A DNA stretch of 64,000 bases from JBPOIC01 sp052034865. GTDB taxonomy: Bacteria; UBA10199; JADFYH01. Position 1 is the first letter of the stretch. Each line of letters starts with the position of its first letter. The translations under genes and the position numbers were made by a program. The stretch spans positions 1 to 64,000 of the forward strand of contig JBPOIC010000001.1 in assembly GCA_052034865.1 (NCBI GenBank). Reading direction: 5' to 3'. Of this stretch, positions 1-8,342 are shown piece by piece. The notes beneath the pieces were generated by a model that searched no databases, had not been told where the DNA came from, and saw only the letters and a list, made by a program, of their open reading frames with translations.

Positions 1-5
1 AAGTA

Positions 6-1325
6 CTAGTGGTGGTGGAACGGTTGACGTTGACCTCCGAAACACAACTCTATCGAGCCTTCATGCGTTAACTGGCGGAATAAATGGCATATTCTTGGCG
101 CCAGGGTTTGAAGGTATAGGAGGATAAACGAAAAAACAATACCTGTTTCAGGTTTTTTGGGGATGAGACTCCAGTAGGGATCTCCTGCTTTTAAATGAAA
201 AAGCTCATCGCTGGATTCACTGGCAATCACATAAAAATCATCTGCGCCTGCCACCATTTCGCTGACATAAAGAGAGCCTAAACTATCGCTGATCGGCTCC
301 CATTTTCCCTGTGCATTTTTTAAAAAAATTCCCAGCTCGTTGTGCAGATAAAGATCAGAGCCTATGGTGAGGAGCGATTGAGTCGGAAAGGGCGGAATAT
401 CGAGGGGATCTTTTACCCAGGCGCTTTCATCGTTATTTAAAACATAAAGACCATCCGAAGTACTTAAGGCAGGTTGATCCTTCCACTTCATGATTCCAAA
501 AATTTTTAAGTTTTCAGCGAGACCTTTTTCGAATTTTTCCCAGGCCTTTCCGGGAGCTTTCTTCTGAAAAACCGCATGCGGAAAAACGCTCGCATACGCA
601 TGCTTGCCTTTTAGCTGATAGCCCGATTGAGTCAATGAAGCCTGTTTCCAAAGCCCTTTTGGAAATCCCTTCTCGGCTTCTCGCCAGAAATTCTCATTCC
701 AGTAAAGCGCATAAAACTCTTCTCCCATCCTAACCATCACCCCATCAGCGCTCGCCCGCAGCGAATCCATTGCCTTTCCATGTTGCAACCCATAAGCCAG
801 CACCTTCCAACGGTTTTGATCAGGATGATAAAGATAGACATTGGCAACCGTCAGCCCCACCCACTTCTCACCCGATTTCTCCCACATCCACGGCCCACGG
901 GTATCAATCCCTGCCATCTGGCTCTTTTTCCAGCGAGTGGCTTTAGGCTCTCTTTGATAAAACCCATCATTCGTTGCGAGCATTAATTTTCCCTGATCAT
1001 CTCCCACCTGCCAGATTTTTATTTTCGAAGGGAGCCCCGTGTGATCTTCGATCCATTGATGTTTCACTTTATCCCAGCGTTTCAAAACTTTCTCTTCTTC
1101 GATCAAAAACAAAATCCCCAAATGCTCTTCGACAAACAAAACCCTCCCCGCGCCCATCACTCCCGGGCCAATTCTTTTCCAGCTCACTTTTTCGTTAAGT
1201 TTAAAATCCTTGGGGGCAGGATGAGTTTGAGGCGTGAGGGCAACCTGAGGATCTTTCGCATAAGCGATTGCAGAAAGAATATAAAGGAGGATGAGGCAAA
1301 AAAAAGAAGTCTTCATGAAACGCAT
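6..1325 (-). CDS. Exported propeller-like protein of unknown function
   Basis: Encodes about 439 residues. The N-terminus (MRFMKTSFFCLILL, followed by a hydrophobic run ending in AYA) is a signal peptide, so the protein is probably exported. The body has repeated short segments of the type W-K-x(n)-G-x-Y/F-L-Y spaced 40-60 residues apart (for example LATNDGFYQ, VANVYLYHPDQNRW, STSDGLYVLNNDESAW, HNELGIFLKNAQGKW), which looks like beta-propeller blades of the two-component-regulator-propeller kind. The extreme C-terminus has a hydrophobic stretch (IVFSFILLYL) and an odd basic tail, so the last 45 residues may come from sequence fused at the edge of the window. The start is uncertain among three in-frame ATGs; I chose the one just before the signal peptide. 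No enzymatic motif is visible. Confidence 0.6.
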   Translation of the reverse strand: MRFMKTSFFCLILLYILSAIAYAKDPQVALTPQTHPAPKDFKLNEKVSWKRIGPGVMGAGRVLFVEEHLGILFLIEEEKVLKRWDKVKHQWIEDHTGLPSKIKIWQVGDDQGKLMLATNDGFYQREPKATRWKKSQMAGIDTRGPWMWEKSGEKWVGLTVANVYLYHPDQNRWKVLAYGLQHGKAMDSLRASADGVMVRMGEEFYALYWNENFWREAEKGFPKGLWKQASLTQSGYQLKGKHAYASVFPHAVFQKKAPGKAWEKFEKGLAENLKIFGIMKWKDQPALSTSDGLYVLNNDESAWVKDPLDIPPFPTQSLLTIGSDLYLHNELGIFLKNAQGKWEPISDSLGSLYVSEMVAGADDFYVIASESSDELFHLKAGDPYWSLIPKKPETGIVFSFILLYLQTLAPRICHLFRQLTHEGSIELCFGGQRQPFHHH

Positions 1326-1522
1326 GGCGGGATTTTCTACAAAGAAATGATCGTTCGTCATCTATTTCTTTTTGGATGAATACGGTGTGTTGAAAAATTA
1401 GGGTGCTTATTGTTTTTATTTCACGATGCTGGAGGGGATTTTACGAATCCTCATTTCTTCCTTCGCATTTTGCCTGAAGATTCTCTTCTCACTGGTGAGA
1501 GAATTTGAGACTCGCGGTCTTG

Positions 1523-1851
1523 TTACGTAGAATAGAACTGACGGAAATTCCAAAGGGTGGAAGCTGCATAGCCTTCACCCTCATAGTTGGTCAGCCCTTC
1601 TGCTATTTTTTCAATAATCTTTTCCCAGATTCAGCTCGTTCTCGCCCCTTTTGGATCTCCAGAACAATTTCCCTCCCCATCAACCCATAGGCAACGACCC
1701 TATTGCGATTGACTGAACGGATAACGTTCGCCCTGATTTGCTCCAAACACCGAAATCCAAGAAGATTTAAAGACAGATTTTTAAAGGAGGGCGGTAAGAG
1801 AGCGGATGAGATATTGGATATGAATTGAACTTTTGACAAAGCCTTATTCAT
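1523..1851 (-). pseudogene. Frameshifted DUF1016 (YhcG-type) nuclease N-terminal fragment
   Basis: The minus-strand frame from 1851 carries a segment typical of the DUF1016 N-terminal domain: VNRNRVVAYGLMGREIV, then a Gly/Lys-rich stretch and SGKRLLKK. The frame stops at about 1603 in an A-rich run, and a +1 shift resumes the family pattern (IAEGLTNYEGEGY, then LWNFRQFY) until a stop at 1523-1525. The C-terminal PD-(D/E)XK nuclease half is absent. DUF1016 proteins are nucleases of the restriction or defence type. I read this as a decayed remnant, not a functional gene. The first 35 residues before the domain do not look like the family and may be unrelated sequence. Confidence 0.6.
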
Positions 1852-1919
1852 CAGTTGATGTAGACAATTAAGCTGAAAGACAATGTTCTATGATGAAACT
1901 GAGCATGGGAGATCATCTA

Positions 1920-2363
1920 ATGAAAGAAGTTATATTTCTATTTTTAATAATTGCATTTTTGGTGCCTGCAAAAGGCTTCTCAAAAAATATAAAAGGGAAA
2001 CTGATCCAACTTAAAAGTGGAGAGGTTTTGGATTTTGCAATTCAGAAAGTCTTTGCAAAATCATCAGGAAAAGTACTGGCAAAAAATAATTCATCCGGCG
2101 AGATATTTGAAGGGACTTACACTGCACTCAGGGTAACTACTCATTCCAGCGAATTTGGGAATTTCTTTGGAAGTAATGGCAAATCAGCGTTTTATTCGGG
2201 GAATAATTTTTCGAGCAGTAATATTGTTCCGGCACAAGCCACTTTGCTTGGGAATCAAAAGACAGTTATTCAATGCGGGTTTAATATCAAAGCTGGCCTT
2301 TCCCCGCATGGAATGGGCTCTTGTAAGGATAACAATGAGCAGGAATACTCTTTGGAGTTTTGA
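1920..2363 (+). CDS. Small exported protein of unknown function
   Basis: Encodes about 147 residues starting at the ATG directly before a clear signal peptide (MKEVIFLFLIIAFLVPAKGF). An upstream in-frame ATG at 1890 would add ten residues and is less likely. The mature part is short and beta-rich, with a Gly/Ser/Asn-rich middle (GSNGKSAFYSGNNF) and two cysteines near the C-terminus (VIQCGFN and MGSCKDN). The arrangement of a short exported protein ending in a C-x(n)-G-x-C-x-D motif and a final aromatic residue resembles small secreted proteins found on mobile regions of proteobacteria, but I do not recognise the family. It is the only plus-strand gene in the first 7 kb block, and its base composition is AT-rich like its neighbours. 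Confidence 0.55.
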   Translation: MKEVIFLFLIIAFLVPAKGFSKNIKGKLIQLKSGEVLDFAIQKVFAKSSGKVLAKNNSSGEIFEGTYTALRVTTHSSEFGNFFGSNGKSAFYSGNNFSSSNIVPAQATLLGNQKTVIQCGFNIKAGLSPHGMGSCKDNNEQEYSLEF

Positions 2364-2432
2364 TTAAAGATTCTTTTGCTAATTAAAAAGGTACTGAGAG
2401 AGCGGAATGGGAGGCGAGATAAACCTATTATA

Positions 2433-3077
2433 TTATTTCCAACGTGTAGAAAAAGACCTTTTTTCTATTATTGGCTTTCCATTGCTTTCTACCATATTAG
2501 ATAAAATAATTTCATCGGTGGCTTTTTTGATTAGTGAGCTTTTCATTTTTTCTTCTGTAGTTCCTGTAGTTGTCGCATTTGCTACCCAAACTCTTTCATT
2601 TTTTAAAACATCCCACATCTCAATCTTTGTCACCCAAGCGTAAACAGTGTGGTCGTAATTATACGTTGTCGGTGTTGCTACAGTAAAAGAGCTTCCGCCA
2701 GTATTTCCAAACGATATTCCGTATGTTGGAATTGAAACGTTTTGAGTAGATGAAGCAGAGTCAATAATCCTTGCTCTCAAAATCGCCTCTATTCCATATT
2801 CCTTTAATATTTTTACTTGCTCCTTTTCAGAATATATCTTGGTAGGCGGCAACAGGTCAGATTCAACAAGAAATTTTCCAGTGCTTTTTTTTGAAAGAAC
2901 GCTGGCTACCTTCTCTTCGGCAGGTCTTTTATTTTGCAAATCTGTTTCAATCGAGATTAAGACTATATTGTAAATTTTTGTAGCTGATCTATCTTTGTAT
3001 GATGATATTTCTGTTCCAGAAAATGCTTTTAGTGTAAAAAATAAAATGAAAGCCAAAATTGAAATTATTTTTTTCAT
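2433..3077 (-). CDS. Exported GNA1162/DUF4136-like protein, unknown function
   Basis: Encodes 214 residues with a signal peptide (MKKIISILAFILFFTLKAFSG). The order of elements is a region with conserved-looking LISIETDLQNKR, then a middle KEYGIEAILRARIID, then a Gly/Ser/Thr-rich segment, then WVTKIEMWDVLKNERVWVANATTTG, and finally a helix-rich C-terminus. This order (a small alpha/beta domain in which the end of the protein describes a parameter as varying between forms) recalls envelope proteins of the GNA1162/LpoB/DUF4136 type, but the assignment is only by overall look. There is no lipobox cysteine, so it should be periplasmic. It sits in a minus-strand series of small exported proteins without obvious operon partners of known function. 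Confidence 0.55.
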   Translation of the reverse strand: MKKIISILAFILFFTLKAFSGTEISSYKDRSATKIYNIVLISIETDLQNKRPAEEKVASVLSKKSTGKFLVESDLLPPTKIYSEKEQVKILKEYGIEAILRARIIDSASSTQNVSIPTYGISFGNTGGSSFTVATPTTYNYDHTVYAWVTKIEMWDVLKNERVWVANATTTGTTEEKMKSSLIKKATDEIILSNMVESNGKPIIEKRSFSTRWK

Positions 3078-3130
3078 TTCTTCCCCGTTCTCACCCGACC
3101 ATTGTTTAGCACTTAATGAAATGCAAAAGC

Positions 3131-3418
3131 TTAATTCTGAACCTCTTCACAATCATTCAAACTGAAAATTTTATCCGCGTCTTCCTTAGCGCATTCGCAA
3201 CTTGGACTCAGTGTCCCGTCGCAGCATAAAGCTCTCGATCCGCTGCATCCACACACACCCTTGTGATGAGAACAACATCCGCTCCTTTCTGTACCCTGAG
3301 GCTCCTGTTTTTGAGCGTTTTTGAAATGATTTATGGATATCGTTTGTGAATCTGCGAAGCCGGTTATTGAAAGAAGTACTGCAAGAAGAGCGAGGGTTTT
3401 TCTGATTGGAGTTTTCAT
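3131..3418 (-). CDS. Small exported cysteine-rich protein (CCSHHxGVCGC family)
   Basis: Encodes 95 residues with a signal peptide (MKTPIRKTLALLAVLLSITGFADS). The mature part holds the compact motif SGCCSHHKGVCGCSG, followed by RALCCDGTLSPSCEC, giving nine cysteines in under 40 residues. I know this CCSHH-x-GVCGC...CCDGTLSPxCxC pattern from small periplasmic proteins that recur in proteobacterial accessory regions; their function is not established. The His/Cys clustering could bind metal or be fully disulfide-bonded after export, which is inference. It belongs to the AT-rich block of small exported proteins. Confidence 0.65.
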   Translation of the reverse strand: MKTPIRKTLALLAVLLSITGFADSQTISINHFKNAQKQEPQGTERSGCCSHHKGVCGCSGSRALCCDGTLSPSCECAKEDADKIFSLNDCEEVQN

Positions 3419-3651
3419 TGGGATAAGTGTTTTGTAAAACTTGTCAGCATGAAATCATCTGCAATCTAAAGGGGATTTAGTAACTCTGCTTTTTTATTTT
3501 CAAACTCAAATTGAGACAGGATCCCTTTGTTGCATCCCCGCATGCGCAGAATTACTGCACTATAAACATCTATGTACTTAGATCTCATTTAAAGATTTTC
3601 AGGCTTGATGTAAAAAAGCCACTGAAGGGGCCATAGAAATGTTCTTTGATT

Positions 3652-4008
3652 TTACTTATTAGCTTTTCTGTTTGGTTTTAAGAGGTTTTTGGGACCATCA
3701 TGATTGCTTTTCATGATGAGTTCTCGAACAGCATATTCAAAGCCTTCAAGTGGGTTTTCTCTGCAATAATTTTGCAAAAACTTTTCTTGAAGATTTATGT
3801 CTGGATATTTCCCAAGCTCATTAAACTCTATCTTAGTGAATAGGCTTGTTGCACTCATAAAGCCTTGGGCCCATGCAAAATAAACAGGAGATGGTTGATT
3901 TATATATGAAGAACAAGATGTTGCGCCGGCGCCATACGTCGATGAAAGCACACGATAAGGATAAGAGCTAAAAACTGTTAACATTGCCAAAAAGAAATAT
4001 TTTTTCAT
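3652..4008 (-). CDS. Small exported Rap1a/Tai-like protein
   Basis: Encodes 118 residues with a signal peptide ending near SSTYGAG. The mature protein begins GAGATSCSSYI and continues with YFAWAQGFMSATS, then a helical region and a second cysteine (NYCRENP) before a C-terminal helix. A start of the type G-A-x-S-C-x-x-Y followed by W-x-x-G-[FY]-[ML]-[ST]-[GA] is what is seen in the Rap1a/Tai immunity-type and related periplasmic proteins, where the two cysteines form a disulfide. I base the call on this pattern only. No matching T6SS effector is visible next to it. It lies 19 bases downstream of the following lipoprotein gene, so the two are probably co-transcribed. Confidence 0.55.
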   Translation of the reverse strand: MKKYFFLAMLTVFSSYPYRVLSSTYGAGATSCSSYINQPSPVYFAWAQGFMSATSLFTKIEFNELGKYPDINLQEKFLQNYCRENPLEGFEYAVRELIMKSNHDGPKNLLKPNRKANK

Positions 4009-4027
4009 CTAGGACACCTGCTTAATA

Positions 4028-4327
4028 TTATTTTTTGTATGGTATCCATCCCAATGCTCTAAGACACTCATTGCGAGCGTTGCTAGATGCTATCGATTTG
4101 GCCAAGTCATTAAACCCATTCGGTTGTTGGGATATTATGCCTGTTTGAGCATTATATTTATAGGTTGGTGGAGCTTGATAAGTGCTATTACTGATTAGTA
4201 AGCCATATGCCTTGCATTGCATTAAATCTAATTTAAAATCATCTTCTGACTTAGTTTCGTGAGTATACTGAATTGTCGCACAACCTGTAAGCAACAAGCC
4301 TAAAAATATAAGCGTTATCTTTGTCAC
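4028..4327 (-). CDS. Small lipoprotein, unknown function
   Basis: Encodes 99 residues. The N-terminus MTKITLIFLGLLLTGCATIQY is a clear lipoprotein signal with lipobox LLTGC, so the protein should be lipidated and membrane-anchored. The mature part contains a second cysteine pair spaced widely (LMQCKAYGL and RNECLRALGW) and ends in a short GW-I-P motif, a layout common to small glycine-zipper-free lipoproteins that describe nothing more specific. It is followed on the same strand, after 19 bases, by the Rap1a-like exported protein. Confidence 0.6.
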   Translation of the reverse strand: MTKITLIFLGLLLTGCATIQYTHETKSEDDFKLDLMQCKAYGLLISNSTYQAPPTYKYNAQTGIISQQPNGFNDLAKSIASSNARNECLRALGWIPYKK

Positions 4328-4384
4328 TGCACACCTAACTTTCTATTTTAAATAAGAGATTGAAATTCGATTTGATAAAATGTT

Positions 4385-5953
4385 CTACAGATTACTTCCC
4401 ACCGGCTCTTGTTTTTTTCTCAACTTAATCATCTTCTCTATCGATTCTTTTAACTCCTCCTGAGTATAGGAGCCATTCTTTATATTTTCAGGATGATGGA
4501 TCACATTCCTAATATAAGTCATGAGTGTCACATCTTCTGCAGGTTTAAGTTCCCCATTGGACAATTTCTTCCATTTTCTTGAGCGATCCTCACCATTTTC
4601 AACGAGAAAATCTTCAAACTCTTTGATTCTATATTTCTGAAAATCTTCCTGCAAAGCCCCATAAAGCTCATTATGAAATTCAATGGTAGGCATGCCATAT
4701 GCATTAAAGTTGATTTCGCCCCAAGAAGGGCTCCATTTAAACAATTTTTTATCTCCATTTATTTTCGTTATTTGTATTCTCTCTTTGTTTTTCTTCGAAA
4801 TTAGAAATTCAACTTTGTCATCATTTTGATTCTTCCGACAATTTTTATAAAAATAGGGAGAATGAGTAGAAATAAAAATTTGTGATTTCTGGGAAAGCTT
4901 CATCAAATAATCAGCAAACTTCTCCTGTAAAGAAGGGTGAAGGTGAAGCTCGGGTTCATCTATGAGTAAAATAATACTTTCATGTGAGGATGAAGATAAT
5001 GTTTCTAAAAATAAAAGAGAGGTAATCATTTCAATTCCCGATCCAAGGTCGGAAACTGGAAGCTCCATTTCATTAATTTTTTGTGAAAAAAACGCTGTGC
5101 TGAATGGGGCCTGACCATCTATTAAAGAAAGTTCAACACTAGGCAGGTCAAACTCGTTCAGTTTTGCATTGAGAAATGCTAATGATTTGTCGATAGCGGA
5201 ATCGTTAACTCGACTTAAGATTTCCTTCTCAAACTGATTTTTTTTACCACAATAATTATCCAAAGTTTTTTCAGGTTCGCTCTTTCTAAGACTTTTCAAA
5301 AAGCGCCAATTTAAATCTTCTAAAACCTGAGATAAAGATGAATTGAATCCTTTTTGTAGCTGACGATCTCTATTTTTATTAAAGTAAAAACATTTACAAA
5401 ATCCTTCCAACTCAACGTTAGGATAGACGAGATCACGCTCGGTAAATCTGAAATATGATTCCTTTTTTCTTTGCTGTTTCCACCCCCCTGTTTCCTGATC
5501 CTTATCAGCAATAGGAACAACATAGTGAGTTATTGTAACAGGATCAGAAAAAAGCTTTCCTGGTGATGCCTTATCTCGTTTTTTAATTTTCAGATATATA
5601 CCATTACATTCAACTTCCTGTGTTATGTAACCATCAGGGAGTTTGGCTTTAAAAGTACGGTTAAATGTAATTGTAATTTCTATGGGTTCATCTGTCCCTT
5701 TGTAAAAATCTGTATTTTTAATTTTCCCAGACAAATAATTAGGAGAAAGGGCAAAGTGAATAGCTTCTAAAATAGTAGTTTTAGCGGTACCATTATCGCC
5801 CACAAATAAAGAAAAGTCTTTTGCATCGATACCTTTACCTGCATTGATGCCTTCAGCATTAATTGATCTAAAGTTCTTAATATCAATTTTTTCTATAAAA
5901 ATTTTGGCTAATGTAGCATTTGCCGCTTTTGCTTTCATATTTACCACTCCCAT
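4385..5953 (-). CDS. AAA family ATPase (RecF/OLD-like), candidate defence protein
   Basis: Encodes 522 residues (an alternative ATG removes five). It has the ABC/SMC-type ATPase layout: an N-terminal strand IEKIDIKNFRSI, Walker A GDNGTAKTT near residues 52-60, a long insert with helices and basic patches, a signature-like segment VSDLGSGIEM, Walker B ILLIDEPELHLHP near residue 330 and the H-loop FISTHSPYF. After the ATPase core comes a C-terminal region (about 130 residues) with EINFNAYGMPTIEFHNELYG and YIRNVIHHPEN, found in stand-alone AAA proteins of phage-defence and abortive-infection neighbourhoods. No TOPRIM aspartates are evident, so it is not a classical OLD nuclease. There is no adjacent partner gene. 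Function is inferred from family resemblance and from the accessory setting. Confidence 0.75.
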   Translation of the reverse strand: MGVVNMKAKAANATLAKIFIEKIDIKNFRSINAEGINAGKGIDAKDFSLFVGDNGTAKTTILEAIHFALSPNYLSGKIKNTDFYKGTDEPIEITITFNRTFKAKLPDGYITQEVECNGIYLKIKKRDKASPGKLFSDPVTITHYVVPIADKDQETGGWKQQRKKESYFRFTERDLVYPNVELEGFCKCFYFNKNRDRQLQKGFNSSLSQVLEDLNWRFLKSLRKSEPEKTLDNYCGKKNQFEKEILSRVNDSAIDKSLAFLNAKLNEFDLPSVELSLIDGQAPFSTAFFSQKINEMELPVSDLGSGIEMITSLLFLETLSSSSHESIILLIDEPELHLHPSLQEKFADYLMKLSQKSQIFISTHSPYFYKNCRKNQNDDKVEFLISKKNKERIQITKINGDKKLFKWSPSWGEINFNAYGMPTIEFHNELYGALQEDFQKYRIKEFEDFLVENGEDRSRKWKKLSNGELKPAEDVTLMTYIRNVIHHPENIKNGSYTQEELKESIEKMIKLRKKQEPVGSNL

Positions 5954-6080
5954 ATATCTTTAATTAAAATCAGCTAAAAGCCTTCGATTTCTCTCTGACT
6001 TCTACAGGATTCTATTGCAATTTTAACAAACATTGCCTCACCAACTTTTTATTATTGAGTTCTATAGTGTTTTTTTAGAA

Positions 6081-6104
6081 CCAATTGGTCGCCCATTGGG
6101 CGAC
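6081..6104. promoter_or_regulatory. Palindromes in the promoter region of the AAA ATPase gene
   Basis: Directly adjoining palindromes: CCAATTGG at 6081-6088, then a seven-base perfect stem GTCGCCC / GGGCGAC around a three-base loop at 6088-6104. They lie about 130-150 bases upstream of the ATPase gene start and downstream of the terminator of the preceding gene, so they sit in the ATPase promoter region. A repressor operator or a transcription-attenuating hairpin are both possible. The regulator is unknown; the XRE protein at 6808 is a candidate only by proximity. Confidence 0.35.
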
Positions 6105-6150
6105 TTTTAGATTGTCACCCCATAGAAAAAAAACTTAACCAACCTCACAA

Positions 6151-6172
6151 TAAAAAAGGCCCTCGAGGGCCC
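6151..6172 (-). terminator. Rho-independent terminator of the 6188-6709 gene
   Basis: A 14-base GC-rich palindrome (GGCCCTCGAGGGCC, 6158-6171) is followed on the minus strand by six T residues. It starts 16 bases after the stop of the lipoprotein gene read in the same direction. Confidence 0.8.
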
Positions 6173-6187
6173 AATTGCATTTAATCT

Positions 6188-6709
6188 TTAATTATCGTTT
6201 TTGATTTTTGGTAACTCAAACCTATATAAACAGTATCCGTAACTCAGATACACATCGAGCCCAAAGGTTGCCATTTCAACATACTTTTTATCGATAGTGT
6301 TGTAGGACATCTTTATGATGAACCCCTTGGGATCCACGGGCTGCATATTCTTAAACTCCCCAGATTCATCAACTGCTGCAGCATAAGAGTCACATCCCTT
6401 TTCATCACATCGAGAGATAGTAGCGTTTTCTATCGAACCACCAAGTAAATCAAAAACGGTTGGTGGCAAATCTTTACAACCCGTTCCATCACAGAAATAC
6501 TTTTTCACTGGCACACAAAGTGTATGATGATCCGGTAGAGAAATTGATTTTTTGTAGACCTCCTCAACTTCAATATTTTTGTTAAAAGGTTTGTCCCAAG
6601 GAATACCTGCAACGGTCGGAACACTTCCTTTAGATTGTTCTGTGAGTTCGCCGCCTTTACATCCAGAAACTACGAGCAAAAGAGGTAGCATCAAAAATAT
6701 TCTCTTCAT
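6188..6709 (-). CDS. Lipoprotein of unknown function
   Basis: Encodes 173 residues with a lipoprotein signal peptide (MKRIFLMLPLLLVVSGCKGG, lipobox VVSGC). The mature part has six cysteines, several in a dense segment (LCVPVKKYFCDGTGCKD and RCDEKGCDSY), followed by a beta-rich C-terminal part ending YGYCLYRFELPK. The cysteine spacing suggests disulfides in an exported domain. I do not recognise the family. A strong terminator follows immediately, and it is transcribed as a single gene. Confidence 0.6.
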   Translation of the reverse strand: MKRIFLMLPLLLVVSGCKGGELTEQSKGSVPTVAGIPWDKPFNKNIEVEEVYKKSISLPDHHTLCVPVKKYFCDGTGCKDLPPTVFDLLGGSIENATISRCDEKGCDSYAAAVDESGEFKNMQPVDPKGFIIKMSYNTIDKKYVEMATFGLDVYLSYGYCLYRFELPKIKNDN

Positions 6710-6807
6710 TGGATTTCTTTTTCTTAAATTAAAATATCAAAGTGGTTTAATAGATTCGAACTCTTTCCATTCTATATTTCATTCACACAATGTGACTCGT
6801 GCTCACC

Positions 6808-7056
6808 CTAACCTTGCTGCTTAAACAGATCCGAAATCTCAATCCCGCAGGAATGACAGATCTTCCAGAGAGTTTTTAATCCGATGTTTCGTTTCCCTTG
6901 ATTAATTTTAGAAAGATATTTCGGATCAATTCCCGCAACGATCTGCATCCGCTGGCTCACGCCCACTTCTTTCAGTTTGGCTTTTAGATTTTCTATGAGT
7001 TGTTTGTGAAAATCTTCGTAGGATTCCATGTGTGTGGTCGGTTTTGTAGTCGCCAT
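6808..7056 (-). CDS. XRE-family helix-turn-helix regulator
   Basis: Encodes 82 residues. A single HTH_3/XRE domain covers most of the protein: FHKQLIENLKAKLKEVGVS, then QRMQIVAGIDPKYLSKINQGKR, then NIGLKTLWKICHSCGIEISDLF. The pattern of helix 2 and helix 3 with a conserved S-K-I-N-x-G is diagnostic of the Cro/CI fold. A shorter start at MESYEDF is possible. No ligand-binding domain is attached, so it is likely a simple repressor. It sits at the boundary between the accessory block and the WYL regulator gene. Confidence 0.8.
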   Translation of the reverse strand: MATTKPTTHMESYEDFHKQLIENLKAKLKEVGVSQRMQIVAGIDPKYLSKINQGKRNIGLKTLWKICHSCGIEISDLFKQQG

Positions 7057-7140
7057 AAAACTTTCATCCTACCCTACAAGAGTCTCCATCGAGCGAATCG
7101 AATCACTTTTACTTACTGATTCTTCGCTCAAATTTTTCCC

Positions 7141-8112
7141 TCACTTCCCTCCATACAATCTCACCGCCTCGGCAAGACGCTTGAGAACTTTTTCTCTCAG
7201 CTCCATCGGTTCTAAAACTTCGACATCCGGGCCGTAGCGAAGAATATCGAGAATCAACTCGCGGTCATCGGCATAGGGAATTTCCAGATAGTAATATCCT
7301 TTTTTGAAATAGCCTTTTTGTTTGGGATGCCATTCTTCATCGGCGATCCAGCGCGCGCGGGTATCGTTAAACCGCAGCAGGGCCTTGTTTGAAGCGAGGC
7401 CAGAGAAAATGCCGTAACCGTGAGAGAGGTTTTGAGAAAGGGTTTGCTCGGGAATTTCGTAGGCGCGGGTTGAAAGCAGTTTTACTTTTTTGATTTTTTC
7501 GAGCGCAAAACTGCGGTGGGCATTTCGTAAATGACACCAGGCATCGAGATACCAGTTGTCGCGGTAATACACGAGACGTTGCGGAGAAATTTCACGCTCG
7601 GTTTTGGCTTCGTTGGAACGTGAAGAATAAAGAACAGTCAGTCGCCTGCGCTCAACCAATGCCTGTGAGATTTTCTGAAAATAGAGTGGACGAAAATGGC
7701 GCCCGGCCTGACGAAAAATAAGGATGCGCTTTTTAAGCTCCTGCCACGAAGGAGGAAAATCCAGAAGTTTTTCAAACCGGTCTCGAACAGGTTTTAAGCG
7801 ATCGGCCAAAAATCCTGGCTGAAGGTTTTCAAGAAAATGCTCGATCATCAAAAGACCAAAAATCTCATCAGGACTTAAGTAAATGTTTGGGGTTTCGAAG
7901 ACGGGTCCAAAGGCTGAATTTTCATCCAAATGATAACATCGTTGCGACGCATCCCAAAAAATCGGCTGGTTGAATCGGTCGCGGATGAAAGCAAGATCGC
8001 GTTTGAAAGTCGCAAGCGATATCTCCAGCACTTCCAGAATTTCTTCACGAGAAATTCCAGGGCGAGTTTTCAACAGGTGGATCAGGCGGCTCACACGATC
8101 AATCTGGCTCAT
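7141..8112 (-). CDS. YafY-type transcriptional regulator with WYL domain
   Basis: Encodes 323 residues. The N-terminal winged HTH (MSQIDRVSRLIHLLKTRPGIS, ISLATFKRDLAFIRDRF) is followed by a WYL domain with the expected segments: LTVLYSSRSNEAKTEREISPQRLVYYRDNWYLDAWCHLR. A C-terminal WCX extension ends LRYGPDVEVLEPMELREKVLKRLAEAVRLY. WYL regulators bind ligands, often nucleic acids or nucleotides, through the WYL domain and commonly control DNA-damage or phage-defence loci. No target is visible nearby beyond its own promoter region. The spacing to the XRE gene downstream is 84 bases, so they may be co-transcribed. Confidence 0.85.
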   Translation of the reverse strand: MSQIDRVSRLIHLLKTRPGISREEILEVLEISLATFKRDLAFIRDRFNQPIFWDASQRCYHLDENSAFGPVFETPNIYLSPDEIFGLLMIEHFLENLQPGFLADRLKPVRDRFEKLLDFPPSWQELKKRILIFRQAGRHFRPLYFQKISQALVERRRLTVLYSSRSNEAKTEREISPQRLVYYRDNWYLDAWCHLRNAHRSFALEKIKKVKLLSTRAYEIPEQTLSQNLSHGYGIFSGLASNKALLRFNDTRARWIADEEWHPKQKGYFKKGYYYLEIPYADDRELILDILRYGPDVEVLEPMELREKVLKRLAEAVRLYGGK

Positions 8113-8205
8113 GATTTTTGCTTCGGGCAGGAAGGGTGGGAGGGAAAATCGGAAGAGCTCAAATTACGATTGGTTTTAACTTCAAAAACAATCTCAAAGA
8201 CATCC

Positions 8206-8334
8206 CTAAAAATCCCGCTAACGGCCCTTTCGGAGCGTTGGGACTCTCAAAACTTTGTGGATTTTAAAAACCCAGTTCAGATTTCTTAAGCCTTCGCGCC
8301 TTCCATCCGATGGAACCTTTGTCGGGATTTTTAG
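8206..8334. repeat. 129-bp element bounded by 12-bp inverted repeats
   Basis: CTAAAAATCCCG (8206-8217) and its exact reverse complement CGGGATTTTTAG (8323-8334) enclose a segment with an inner imperfect hairpin (AACG...CGTT). No reading frame inside looks coding. A miniature inverted-repeat element or a long structured leader are possible. Confidence 0.4.
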
Positions 8335-8342
8335 AGCTGCCG

